From NCBI GenBank assembly GCA_947471745.1, contig CANJKZ010000820.1:4182501-4246500 (forward strand): a DNA stretch of 64,000 bases, given 5' to 3'. Of this stretch, positions 42,005 through 53,041 are shown one piece after another. A program made the translations under genes and the position numbers. Every line of letters begins with the position of its first letter. Position 1 is the stretch's first letter. The notes under the pieces were generated by a model that saw only the letters and a program-made list of their open reading frames with translations, did not search any database and was not told the DNA's origin. Origin of the DNA: Closterium sp. Naga37s-1. Taxonomy: Eukaryota > Streptophyta > Zygnematophyceae > Desmidiales > Closteriaceae.

Positions 42005-42205
42005 GGGGTGGGACAAGGGCGGGGAAGGGGGGGGGGGGGAGAGGAGGAGGCGGGGGAGGGGGGAGGGGGAAGTGGGAGCGGGAAGGGGGAGCGGGAGGGG
42101 GAGGGGGGGGCGGGAGGGGGAGGGGGAGCGGGAGGGGGAGGGGGAGCGGGAGGGGGAGGGGGAGGTGGAGGGGGAGGGGGAGGGGGAGGGGGAGGGGGAG
42201 GGAAG
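42005..42205. repeat. GGGGGA-type purine array, locus 1
   Basis: About 200 bp of GGGGGAG/GGGAGC repeats in the intron between the two SP-RING exons. Homologous to 62155-62365. Confidence 0.9.
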
Positions 42206-42570
42206 GAGATCGAGGACAAGATGAAAGGAGGAAATAGAGGAGGGCAGGGATTGACGGAGGATCTGACCTTGATGCGGACGAAGGAAAGAGGGCACTTGAG
42301 GCTGATCACACAGGCTTGCATGTCAACGCCGTCCTCCCTCGACTGTGCCGCTGCGTTTCTCACCATCTCCTCCACCACCACCTCACTCGCCCGCACCTTC
42401 CTCGTTAGCATCACCTTCTCCTGTGAGTAAACGGGGAGAGAGGAAGTGGGGGAGGGGGAGAACGGGTCGATTCTCAACCTCGCGTGTCAATTCTTAGACA
42501 TTCAGGAGTCAATTCTCATGCTCACTCGCCCGCACCATTCTCTCTAGCATCGCTGATCCCTGTGCCGCCA

Positions 42571-43360
42571 CTCCCTCACCGAGTGCAGCTCCTCCCACTC
42601 CCTCGCCGAGTGCAGCTCCTCCCACTCCCTCGCCGAGTGCAGCTCCTCCCACTCCCTCACCGAGTGCAGCTCCTCCCACTCCCTCGCCGAGTGCAGCTCC
42701 TCCCACTCCCTCGCCGAGTGCAGCTCCTCCCACTCCCTCGCCGAGTGCAGCTCCTCCCACTCCCTCGCCGAGTGCAGCTCCTCCCACTCCCTCGCCGAGT
42801 GCAGCTCCTCCCACTCCCTCGCCGAGTGCAGCTCCTCCCACCCCCTCGCCGAGTGCAGCTCCTCCCACCCCCTCGCCGAGTGCAGCTCCTCCCACTCCCT
42901 CGCCGAGTGCAGCTCCTCCCACTCCCTCGCCGAGTGCAGCTCCACCCAATCCCTCGCCGAGTGCAGCTCCTCCCACTCCCTCGCCGAGTGCAGCTCCTCC
43001 CACTCCCTCGCCGAGTGCAGCTCCTCCCACTCCCTCGCCGAGTGCAGCTCCTCCCACTCCCTCGCCGAGTGCAGCTCCTCCCACTCCCTCGCCGAGTGCA
43101 GCTCCTCCCACTCCCTCGCCGAGTGCAGCTCCACCCAATCCCTCGCCGAGTGCAGCTCCTCCCACTCCCTCGCCGAGTGCAGCTCCTCCCACTCCCTCGC
43201 CGAGTGCAGCTCCTCCCACTCCCTCGCCGAGTGCAGCTCCTCCCACTCCCTCGCCGAGTGCAGCTCCTCCCACTCCCTCGCCGAGTGCAGCTCCTCCCAC
43301 TCCCTCGCCGTGTGCAGCTCCTCCCACTCCCTCGCCGAGTGCAGCTCCTCCCACTCCCCC
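42571..43360. repeat. 27-bp minisatellite, locus 1 (about 29 units)
   Basis: Unit tccctcgccgagtgcagctcctcccac, very homogeneous, in the intron between exon a and exon b of the SP-RING gene. All frames on both strands stay open through it, so the 280-390 codon frames are artefacts. Locus 2 has only about two 29-bp units (62735-62800). Confidence 0.95.
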
Positions 43361-44217
43361 TTACCCCCCACGTGACACACCTTACCCAAGCACCCCAAGC
43401 GCTCACCAGCTGCTTGATGCCCTTCTCTGTGCGCATCATCTTTACAACCTCCGGGGGATTATGTGCCACCACGCGCTCCACCCAGTATAGGTCCACGTCC
43501 GCCCTCCCACATACCTCCCCTCCAACATCACAATTCTCTCCCAGGCTTTTTTGCCACTCTTGCGGGAACGCCGGCAGCAGCCGAACCACAGCCAAGACCG
43601 TATCAAATAGCTCCTTTGCTGCTCTCTCCTCTGCCTCCTTGCCCTGAAACGTATCATGCTCGTGGGGGCCCAGCCGCCCGTCGACCTTTCTATTCCACCA
43701 GGAAATCAGCTCCTGCAGCTGCATCTTCAACAGGTTCCCATGTTGCGCCGCTGCCTTCCTCCTCCGCTACTCCGCCTCCTTCGGATCCTTCTCCCATCTC
43801 GCCACTACGTTCTCCCTCACCGCTACAGGACTCTCATTCCCCTCACCGCCCTCCTCTCCTTGCCCCTCATCCTCTGCTGCTGCATCTCCACCTTCCGCTT
43901 CCCCCGGTCCCCACGCTACCTCCGCTCCCACTTCTCCCGCCTCCCTCTGCTCCCCTCTCGCTTCCTCTCCACTCGCCTCACCGTCTCCCCCATCCATTTG
44001 CTCTTTCAGAACCAAGGCCTTCACGCCAAAGAGCATCTCCACCTGTTGAATCAACTCATGGATGGTTTTGAGGAGCCTGTAGTGCAGAGACTCGAGCTCC
44101 TTTGGCTGCGCAGCAGGAAAGGCGTCTGAAGGATCCCCACCTTCCATCTCCATGTCTTCCTTCTTGTCCTCCATGCGAGCTGTTTTCAATCGCTTGCGAT
44201 GCCACAGGTTCGGGAGG

Positions 44218-44234
44218 GGTTGCTGCTGCTGCTT

Positions 44235-44283
<49 letters not shown>

Positions 44284-44345
44284 TTCCGCTTCTGCTGCTG
44301 CTGCTTCCGCTTCTGCTGCTGCTGCTGCTGTTGCTCCTGCTGTGG
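44218..44345 (-). repeat. CTG/CAG microsatellite encoding polyglutamine, locus 1
   Basis: Gln and Lys/Arg-Gln runs in the SP-RING N-terminus. Confidence 0.9.
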
Positions 44346-44527
44346 CTGCTGAGGCTGCTGTTGTAACCTCGACTGCGGCTGCTGTTGCTGGAGGTGTTGG
44401 CACATGCTGTTCTGCTGTTGCACGAGCTGTTGCTGCTGTAAAGGCACCTGATGCTGCTGCTGATTGCTCTGAGCAGTCAACCGCTGCTGCTGCCGTGATG
44501 GCTGCAACGCAGCTCCCTGCTGCAAGC

Positions 44528-44680
44528 GTGCTCCCTGAATCTGCTGTTATTCCGAATCTGCCGTGCTCCCTGAATCTGCTGTAATTCAGAATCTGCCGTG
44601 CTCCCTGAATCTGTTGTAATTCACACTCTGCCGTTCTCCCTGGATCTGCCGTTCTGCTCTCCGAATCTGCTGTCCTTGCT
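44528..44680 (-). repeat. 35-bp tandem repeat upstream of the SP-RING ORF, locus 1
   Basis: Four imperfect units of CTCCCTGAATCTGCTGTAATTC.... Locus 2 shows one unit and stays open in frame across this point. In locus 1 a TAA is created just upstream of the Gln-rich start, because 35 is not a multiple of 3. Confidence 0.8.
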
Positions 44681-44689
44681 GGAGCTTCT

Positions 44690-45274
44690 GGGATTCAAAG
44701 TTACAGATGAAGCCGAATAGGTACTACTGTAGGACCATGAGCGCCCTGGGACGTCGTTGGGGCAAGAGGCAAGCCCATTCTTCGAGAGGGTATACGTTCA
44801 GGGGTATAGCGTGGCCTCAGCTACTCGCACAGTCGGTAGAGCTTATCTCTGCTTCATTCACACCGGGGACGCTCGAACCTCCCCGAGATCCTGGATTTGC
44901 AAGAGCTGTAACGGTCCAGAAAGGTGCTGCACGGTTCAGTAAGTCGGACTCCAAGCATGAGCAGGTTGGACAGCACGCGTAACCTCGAGACGGTCGAGAC
45001 ACACCCGGTTACCAGCAGGCCTCGTACAGCACGACGACACGCAGTTGTCGTGTAACGTTAGCCAACGCCAACTGTCGCATCGACCACAAGGAGTCTACCC
45101 GTCACACCCTCGCGGCAGCCTCTGCCGAGCCTGGGGTCCGTCGCCCGGGGCAGAGGGGTTCGTTGACGGCTCGTCCATTGGGTTCTCCAACGCCAACTGT
45201 CGCATCGAAAGCAACATGTCATCGGGCCACATCATCTGCATGACGGGAATAAACCGGCCTCGTCCTGGCGAACC
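44690..45274. other. Host spacer with a tRNA-like patch, no gene
   Basis: Around 44820-44895, CAGTCGGTAGAGC resembles a tRNA A box and CGCTCGAACCTCC a poor B box, spaced about 45 bp, but I cannot fold a cloverleaf. CCAACGCCAACTGTCGCATCGA occurs twice (45062 and 45191). Confidence 0.35.
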
Positions 45275-45279
45275 GCCGG
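45275..45279. repeat. Target-site duplication of the gypsy element (left)
   Basis: GCCGG, repeated at 52630-52634. Confidence 0.9.
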
Positions 45280-45997
45280 TGTAACGGATCCACTAACAGA
45301 AAGGGCATTTACCCATTTAATGATAGGTTCTAATACAAACAGAGAGTAGCAGCTCTTGGGAATCACTAAGTCTGGAGAGTGCTAGGAGATGCAGTAACAA
45401 ACTGTGGAAGGTGAGTTGAGAGAAAGCAATCCTATTTCCCAATTGATTAGTTGGGGATAGGAAGTTGAGAATGAGCTAGCTTGGCTCAGACCCCTCCCTA
45501 GACCCCCTTGGGGTGCAGCCACCTTCCCCATGGCAAGGAAGGGTGCACCACCATGGGTCTTTGCCCATGTGGCAATGGTTGGGATTTCCAACCAATTAGA
45601 TCATAGACAGCAAGGATAATAATGCAAACTTATCACAAACCTGAGTTGTTGCATTGGTTGCAATTTTAAGGGAGAGTTGCGTTGGAATTTGGTTGAAAGT
45701 TTCTGATTGGTTCTATTTCCAACCAGCGGCGGAAGTACCGCCGACTCACCTTCAGTGAGTATGTTCTGATTGGTTGGACTAGGGTGATGTTTGAACTTAC
45801 GTGGGTTGTTTTCAAACCTGTCGCGTAAGTTCCTATCACAATTGTACAGCAGAGTTCTGATTGGCTAGTTTTCCAATCAAGGCAATTCCAAATTCCTCGC
45901 TTCCAATCAAACTCCAACCAATCCTATTTCTCCCTTGTTTCCCCCCTCAGCAGGTTCGACGAATCGAAACCAGGTGGGGGTAGGTCCGAATGTTACA
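45280..45997 (-). repeat. 3' LTR of the gypsy element (718 bp)
   Basis: Plus strand TGTAACGGATCCACTAAC ... GTCCGAATGTTACA. AT-rich compared with the copia leaders, with several ATTGGTT-type words. Confidence 0.96.
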
Positions 45998-48900
45998 CTC
46001 CTCCCCCTCCAGCTGGCAACGTCCTCGTTGCCGTGGGGTGCTTCTTAGGACGAGTGCTGCGAGCACGACGAACCACATTACGACCAGGGTCAACACCATC
46101 CGCTGGTTGTGGGAGTGCTCGCTGAGCCAGGTCTTCCATGTAAGACTGAACCGCAGTATCAGTCAAATGTTCTTCCGGCTCCCATGAGTTGTGTTCAGGC
46201 CCATAACCTTTCCACTTAATGAGGAACTCTCGTACAGTCTTGCGGCCGCGTTGTCGATCACGATGCAAAAGCACTCGTTCAACTTCATAGTACAGTTCCT
46301 CCCCTAGGACGATTGTTGGTGGTGGTAAGTACTTGCCTTCTGCAACGTACTTGCTTAACAGAGACACATGGAAGACATTGTGAATCTGAAGGGTATCAGG
46401 TAGCTTGAGTTTATAAGCTACCTCACCAACTCGTTGAACTACCTCGAAGGGCCCAATCCAGCGAGGGAACAACTTTCTCGCACCAGGGATCTTAAGCCGA
46501 ATATTTTTCGTGCATAACAAAACTTTGTCTCCAACGGAGAATGAGACTTCCCGGCGTTTCATATCGGCATAGGAATTTTGCCTTTGTTGGGCTAATTGCA
46601 GCCAATGACGTACCGACTTTAGGGCCTCTCGTTGCTTGCCCACAAAATCCTTTGCGGCAGGTAATTTCAAACCGCCGATCCCATGCGTAGCAGGTGTTGT
46701 GGGATGCCGACCACTGTTCAGGATAAATGGTTTTTCATGTGTGCTATCATGCACTGAGTTGTTAACCGCAAACTCGACCATGGGTAACAACTCGTCCCAA
46801 TTGTCCTGTGTTGGGCTTATGAAAGAACGAAGCATCTGCTCGAGAGTGCGGTTAGTCCGTTCCGTTTGCCCATCTGTCTGGGGATGGAACGCTGACGACA
46901 TCTTAAGATTCGTTCCTAGTGTCTCGATTACTTCACGCCAGAATCGGCTCGTGATGCGCGGGTCGCGATCAGACACTAATACACGTGGCAATCCGTGTAG
47001 ACGGAACACATGTGTCACGAACAACCGAGCAGTATCCTCTGCTGACACGTCTGTTGTCGTGGGTACGAAGTGCACCATTTTTGTAAGGCGATCTACAAAG
47101 ACGAGTATCGCCGTATACCCATCACGGGTTCTTGGGAGGTCGGTGATGAAATCCAGTGAAACGCTTTCCCAAGGTTCACTCGGAATTTCAAGTGGTTGAA
47201 GCAAACCACCAGGTTTCTGTGTGTCCGGTTTGTTACGTGCGCACGTGTCACAACGTGCCACAAATTGTTGGACATCACTACCGACTCCTGGCCACCAATA
47301 CACATCTCGTAGGGCCCATCGGGTCTTATTCATGCCCAAGTGTCCCCCATATTTAGTGGCATGCACCTCTTCCAAAATATCGTTCCGCAGATTGCCTACT
47401 TGAGGTACCGCAATCTCTTTTGTTCGCCACCAAAGATCGTGTTCCCATGTCAAATGTCTGGTGTTTTGTGGGTTCTGGAACCAGGAATCTATATGATATC
47501 CTGTACGGATTCGTTTCAGAAAACCACTGAACGCGATCTCGCTCACTTTCGCCGCAGCTAGTATGCCAAAGCAGGCAGCGAAAACAGCCGCATGTTCGGT
47601 ATCGTCAAGCCCGGTTGCTGCCCCTATCGGCTGTCTACTGAGGGGGTCAGCCAGGTTCGTGGAACCTGCACGATAACGAATGTCGAAACTGGACCCACTA
47701 AGGAGTTCAGCCCAACGGGCCTGACGGCGAGTGAGGGTAGCTTGGGTAGAAAAATATGTGTTCGGACAATGGTCAGTGGTGACCACGAACTCTACCCCTT
47801 CCAAGTAACATCGCCATGTTCTTAGCGCATGCACGACAGCCAACAACTCTTGTTCGGTCGTCGTGTAGCGTTGCTCTGCCGGGGAGAGTTTTCTACTCTC
47901 AAATGCCACAGGGCGTCCTTCTTGCAGGAGTACTGCACCAAGTCCCACCGTTGAGGCGTCCGTAACCACCTCATATGGTTTCTGTGGGTTTGGTAACACC
48001 AAAACTGGTGCGTTAGTTAATTTATGCTTGACCTCTTCGAAGGCCTTTTGGCACTGTGGAGTCCACTCCCATGTGCACCCTTTCCGGGTCAATGCCGTGA
48101 GGGGAGCGACTATTGTGGAATAATTTTCCAAGAAGCGACGAAAATAATTCGCCAGGCCCAGGAATGATCGAACTTGGCCAACGTCACGTGGGACGGGCCA
48201 CTCCTGGACAACTGCTACCTTCTTGGGGTCCACTTTCAATCCGTTGTGCCCCACCACGTGCCCCAAATACTCTAGCTCACGTTTGTAAAAATGGCATTTC
48301 CACAAACGTGCGTAGTATTTGTGCTCGCGTAATTTTTCGAGGACCCATTTCAGATGTTCCGTATGCTCGTCTTCGGATTTTGAGTATACCAGGATATCAT
48401 CGAGGTACACCAAGACGAACTGGCCAATCGCATCACGAAACACATCGTTCATCGCCCTCTGGAAAGAGGCCGGAGCGTTAGTCAAGCCAAAACTCAACAC
48501 ACGCAACTGAAAATGGCCGAACGGCGAACGGAAAGCCGTCTTTGGAACATCGCCCTCTGTTATACGCAATTGGTGATAGCCTTGCGCCAAATCCAGTGCA
48601 CTAAACCATTGCGCACCCTGTAATCGATCAAATAGATCTTCTATCCGCGGAAGTGGATATCTATTTTTGATCGTAATTTTATTCTGGGCTCGATAATCGA
48701 CGCACATGCGCAGTCCGCCCCCCTTCTTGTGAACGAACAAGATAGGTGCTCCATATGGGGACGCGCTGGGTTCTATCCATCCCTTTTTGAGGTATTCCTC
48801 AATCTGTTGTTTAGCCTCATCGTACTCAGCTGGACTGAGGCGATACAGAGGTCTAAATGGTGGTGCCTTCCCTGGTTCCACCGGGATGGTGTGGCAGACT

Positions 48901-49984
48901 GCACGGTCGGGAGGTAACCCGTCCGGAATTGGTTCAAAAACCTTGGAATATTCCTCTGCCAACGCCTTCATTTGAGGTGGGAAGTCCTCAATAATCTGTG
49001 AAGGGGTTGGTTCAGAGTCTAGCTGTACAACAAAAAGTGTATCAGCTCCCTTGACATGCTCTTTGAATTGGAGAGCCGATGCAAAGCGCACATCAAGAGC
49101 CAGGCTTTGAGGTTTGTCGTCCAGTGCATGGCGCTTTGGGACTTGCCATTGGAATGTCGTCCCATTCTTTGTGAATGAAAGCATGTTATCTTGGAAACTT
49201 AATATCACCTCATTAGGCCGCAACCAATCCATTCCCAAGACAATGTCTACGCCTGCTAGGAGGGGTAAGACAAAAACGCTGATGGTCTCCTGATATCCTT
49301 GGATATCCAGGTTGACCAACACATGTCCTCTGCATGGAATGATCATGTCATCCCCTATGCGGATAGAACAAGATGGTCCTTGAACAGGAACATTCAAATA
49401 TCCCATCCACTTCTCATCGATCAATGACGCAGTTGCTCCTGTATCAACCAGGATCGAGGCACTGCGCCCATTTACGCGACCCGAAAACAAAATGTTTTGC
49501 TGATGTTTGGGTCGAATAGGACATGCTGTAATATCAGTGGGAGGCAAATAGTATGCCTTAATGCCGTGCTTGCTGCGTCCAAACGAACGAGCTTGTGTCC
49601 ACCACACATGGTGTCCCTTATCCCACTGTGCTAACACGCTCCATCCGTGAAGTGCTCGAAACAATTTACCTCGAACTGTGCGCGTTACCATTTTAACCGC
49701 AGTTAGAGGGTGCGCTTGAGTGCAACGACCCACCACATCCATTATCCAAGGCAAATTTTGGTGATTACAAAATATAATTGAGAATTTATCTCGTAGTGAT
49801 TCAACTGTGATATTTTCCAGTGGGTGAAATCGAGAGGCAAACAAAGAACTTTCATTAAAAGAAAATGCATACACACATGCAATTTTGCAATCAACAAGGC
49901 ATTCGAGTTTCAACAACTCATCATCCCGTAGGACCACTGCCTCATCCTCTCGATCTACTATGCCCGCTAGGTACCCACCCCCTA
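45993..49984 (-). CDS. Gypsy pol: protease, RT, RNase H, integrase, chromodomain
   Basis: About 1314 codons counted from a GTG at 49937; the frame is open upstream to the end of gag (49984). Aspartic protease ILVDTGATASLID (near 49440), RT (VDYRAQNKITIKNRYPLPR, FRSPFGHFQLRVLSFGLTNA, catalytic VYLDDILVYS near 48405), RNase H (TDASTVGLGAVLLQEGRPVA, TTDHCP), integrase zinc domain (H, H, CDTCARNK, 47230-47340) and D-D-E core (LDFITDLP, VSDRDPRITSRFW, PQTDGQTERTN), then chromodomain EFLIKWKGYGPEHNSWEPEE (near 46190). Catalytic residues look intact. The stop TAA (45993-45995) lies inside the first bases of the 3' LTR. Pol is in the -1 frame relative to gag, so frameshifting or a separate start would be needed. 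Confidence 0.93.
45998..46010 (-). other. Polypurine tract of the gypsy element
   Basis: The minus strand reads GGAGGGGGAGGAG next to the LTR. It is also within the pol reading frame. Confidence 0.85.
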
Positions 49985-51447
49985 GTTGGGCTTTGCAAAA
50001 TCCCGCTGGCTGCCCGAGGGACCACTGCCGTCATTGCGCCTGTTGTCCGTCTTAGGCTTACCAGAGTACTTCACCGACTTGCGGTGGCGGCACTCATAGC
50101 CCTTGTGTCCAGGCTTGCCGCACTTGAAGCAGCTCTGGACATTGCTTGGTCCACCCTCGTTGACCTTCTTGGCCTTGTGGTCAGCCTGCTGCCCCCGCTG
50201 GAAGGGCCTCTTGTGGTTCCTGCCCTTCCAAGACATTCCCTGCTGCCTTCCACTTGGACCCGCAGGGCTAGACGACGGCCTTGGGGCCTGCTGCGGCTGG
50301 GTGGTGGTTTTTGCATAAGCACGGAAATGCTTATCAGTGGTCCCCACCACGCGCTTCACGTGGTCGTAGGACCTCCATGCCTCCCCAGCCCCATCAGTCA
50401 TTTGCATGTTCTGGAGATGTTCAGGCAGCCCCCTGAAGAACAAGTGGATCTTGTCACCCTCGCTCATGCGTTCTGCCGGTTTCTGCAGCACCCAGATCTC
50501 CTCGAACTCCACATCGTACTGCTGCACTGTGCGGTTCCCGCACTGCAGCTTCTCAAGGCGGATGCGCACCTCCAGCTGGGTCGGCTGGACCTGGAAAGCT
50601 TGCTTGAGTGCAGATGCGAATTCCTCCCACCCAAACGGCTTCCTATCCACCTCAGCCTGGATCTTGCTGCCATACACCACTCGCTGTGCATTCTGGTCCA
50701 GCACGGTGGTGGCAGCGACGACGCGAGCGTCGTCTTGGACCTTGTGCGCCTTGAACAGGTCGGTCATCATCGACAACCACGCAGCCACGTTCGTCTTGCC
50801 ATGGATGAATGGCGGCAGGGTGATTGGCAGAGAGCCAAAAGCCTACGTGTTCGGCTCAGCAGCGCGTTGCGTAGAAGGTCCGGGTCACCCGCCACACCAC
50901 CAGAGCGAGAAGGGTTGGTGCGACCGCTAGCAGAGTTGGCATGCGGGTCCGCTCGTGGTGCAGGGCGATACATGGTCTCCCTTCGGAGGGCACTGAAAGC
51001 CTCGCGCAGCTCGTTGGTCTTTGAAGTCTGCCTCGCCATCTGATGAACGTGCTCCCGCGCATCATGCTTCATGTTTTTAAGCTCAACTTCCAGGTACTTG
51101 ATTTTGTTGTCCTGGTCAGAGAGCTCTCTCGTGAGGTTGGTAATAAGTGACTGCTGCAGCTGGATGCGCGTATCCTTCTCAACAGCATGATCCTGCAGCT
51201 TAGCAAGTTCAGCATGCAGAATGTCATCCTCCCCTTCCAACTCAATGTCATCCTCCTGAGACTCCTCTTCCTGCCCCTTAGAATTTTCAGCAGCTGGAGG
51301 GTCCTTAGCAGGGGAGTTTTCACCAGGATCCTTTTCAGCCATCTCCTCATCCATGTTGTTCAAATCAATTTTCTGCACAGAAGCTTCAAGATCAGCATGG
51401 GAGTTGTTGCCTTCAACACCACCAGCATTGGAGTTGGTAGAAGCCAT
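49982..51447 (-). pseudogene. Gypsy gag (one frameshift)
   Basis: The likely start is the ATG at 51447 (MASTNSNAGGVEGNNSHADL). An acidic N-terminal region and a coiled coil (NLTRELSDQDNKIKYLEVEL, 51080-51150) precede the capsid. The frame breaks near 50840-50880, where the correct reading (LPPFIHGKTNVAAWLSMM) is in another frame behind a TAG. The second part has the retrotrans_gag blocks (FKAHKVQDDARVVAATTVLD, WEEFASALKQAFQVQP) and a CCHC zinc knuckle CFKCGKPGHKGYEC (near 50110-50150), then ends DFAKPN at TAG 49982-49984. Confidence 0.88.
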
Positions 51448-51895
51448 TAAGAAGAAAGTCACTGTATTATAAAAGTGAGTTACAGATCTACTGCAAATTG
51501 TTATCACCGCAGTGAATAACCAAGATTTTCTCCAAAGGAGAAATTTCTTCAATAGATCTTACAACCACAGCAATGTGAAAAACAACTCTGTTGCAAAATA
51601 TCCTTACCACCGCAGTGGATAAGGCAAGAACAATCACAAAGTGATTGTTTTCAACAGAGAGAGTTAATCCACACAAGTTGCAACTTCTTCACAGTGGCTC
51701 CAGTAGTTCCACCAGCAGGGAGGGAGGGAGGGGGTAGAACTCTTGGAGAAGCTTCCAAATCTTGAAAACTTGAGCTTGAGTAGCTTGTAGTCTTCAAAAT
51801 CTTATAATATGGATATTACAATGAAAAGCACAACTCCTCCAAGAAAAAGAAAATGAAAAATCCTCTTAGATGCCCACAAGGCGAGGATCTACTAA
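51448..51895 (-). other. Gypsy leader
   Basis: Untranslated region between primer site and gag. It has repeated CACCGCAGT/ATCACCGCAGTG patches (51500-51625) and no independent gene. Confidence 0.7.
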
Positions 51896-51911
51896 TAGCT
51901 CTGATTACCAA
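51896..51911 (-). other. Primer-binding site of the gypsy element
   Basis: The minus strand reads TTGGTAATCAGAGCTA after the LTR: initiator-Met type with one spacer base and one inserted A. Confidence 0.8.
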
Positions 51912-52629
51912 TGTAACGGATCCACTAACAGAAAGGGCATTTACCCATTTAATGATAGGTTCTAATACAAACAGAGAGTAGCAGCTCCTGGGAATCACTA
52001 AGTCTGGAGAGTGCTAGGAGATGCAGTAACAAACTGTGGAAGGTGAGTTGAGAGAAAGAAATCCTATTTCCCAATTGATTAGTTGGGGATAGGAAGTTGA
52101 GAATGAGCTAGCTTGGCTCAGACCCCTCCCTAGACCCCCTTGGGGTGCAGCCACCTTCCCCATGGCAAGGAAGGGTGCACCACCATGGGTCTTTGCCCAT
52201 GTGGCAATGGTTGGGATTTCCAACCAATTAGATCATAGACAGCAAGGATAATAATGCAAACTTATCACAAACCTGAGTTGTTGTATTGGTTGCAATTTCA
52301 AGGGAGAGTTGCGTTGGAATTTGGTTGAAAGTTTCTTATTGGTTCTATTTCCAACCAGCGGCGGAAGTACCGTCGACTCACCTTCAGTGAGTATGTTCTG
52401 ATTGGTTGGACTAGGGTGATGCTTGAACTTACGTGGGTTGTTTTCAAACCTGTCGCGTAAGTTCCTATCACAATTGTACAGCCGAGTTCTGATTGGCTAG
52501 TTTTCCAATCAAGGCAATTCCAAATTCCTCGCTTCCAATCAAACTCCAACCAATCCTATTTCTCCCTTGTTTCCCCCCTCAGCAGGTTCGACGAATCGAG
52601 ACCAGGTGGGGGTAGGTCCGAATGTTACA
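51912..52629 (-). repeat. 5' LTR of the gypsy element (718 bp)
   Basis: Same length as 45280-45997. Followed by GCCGG (52630-52634). Confidence 0.96.
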
Positions 52630-52634
52630 GCCGG

Positions 52635-52879
52635 TTTGCATGCGTTCCCTCGCGTAACTCGTGTTTCCTATTTTCCAACGCCGTCGCATAGCGCAACACG
52701 GGCGGCGGGACATGGCCAAAAAGCGCCCGCCAGCTGGGAAAGACGCGACGCGAGGTGCCCTCGATCTAGCGATGACGCCAGCTGGTGTCCTAGTAAGTCG
52801 ATCGAACTCTGGCGCAGAGAAACATAGGGCTGCACCCTTTCTGTAGGATGCGCTAAAGAACTATGGTATGTATTTCGGA
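52635..52879. other. Host spacer between the gypsy element and J
   Basis: A short plus-strand frame starting MAKKRPPAGKDATRGALDLA (52712-52843) has no recognised domain. Nothing else is visible. Confidence 0.3.
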
Positions 52880-52884
52880 TAACA

Positions 52885-53026
52885 TGTCAGAATGTTATCA
52901 TTGTCTAGCCTGCAGTGGGGTACTCTATAGCGAGTACAACCCAATTAGGGTTTCCTATATGTATTCCTACTGCTGCTAGTGCAAACCCTCCTTTCTTCTT
53001 TTTACTTTCTACTGCTAGTTCTGATA
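52885..53026 (+). repeat. 5' LTR of element J (142 bp)
   Basis: TGTCAGAATGTTATCATT ... CTAGTTCTGATA. Confidence 0.95.
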
Positions 53027-53041
53027 TGGTATCAGAGCAGG
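53027..53041 (+). other. Primer-binding site of element J
   Basis: TGGTATCAGAGCAGG, exact initiator-Met type. Confidence 0.92.

Larger units (their letters stand above)
40787..44525 (-). pseudogene. SP-RING (SIZ/PIAS-type SUMO E3 ligase) gene, locus 1
   Basis: Minus-strand gene. Exon a (43386-44525): Gln-rich N-terminus (polyQ 44218-44345), LPNLWHRKRLKTARMEDKKE, ESLHYRLLKTIHELIQQVEM, an acidic stretch, and [20 protein letters not shown] to SAWGAW with donor GTAAG. Exon b (42268-42420) ends ACVISLKCPLSFVRIK with a GT donor. Exon c (41724-41883) encodes VPVRGKKCCHKSTFDLSPYL and RAWCCPICYQQLLWSELFLD. Together b and c make an SP-RING with Cys, His, Cys, Cys zinc ligands. The last exon (about 40787-41040) has EVEVFPDGRWRKVE, like the region after the SP-RING in plant SIZ1. 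A TAG at 43767-43769 (Ser in locus 2) interrupts exon a, and element K cuts downstream. Confidence 0.78.
45280..52629 (-). mobile_element. Ty3/gypsy chromovirus (complete, two LTRs, TSD GCCGG)
   Basis: 7350 bp. The two 718-bp LTRs differ at about nine positions (98.7%). On the minus strand: LTR, primer site, gag, pol (protease, RT, RNase H, integrase, chromodomain), purine tract, LTR. RT before integrase defines Ty3/gypsy and the C-terminal chromodomain defines a chromovirus. The pol frame is intact; gag carries one frameshift. It is the only gypsy element in the window. Confidence 0.97.

Noticed and set aside
42484..43730. Long repetitive ORFs (280-390 codons) on both strands
   Set aside because: They exist because the 27-bp unit is a multiple of three without stops in several frames. 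The array lies in an intron next to a good GTAAG donor.
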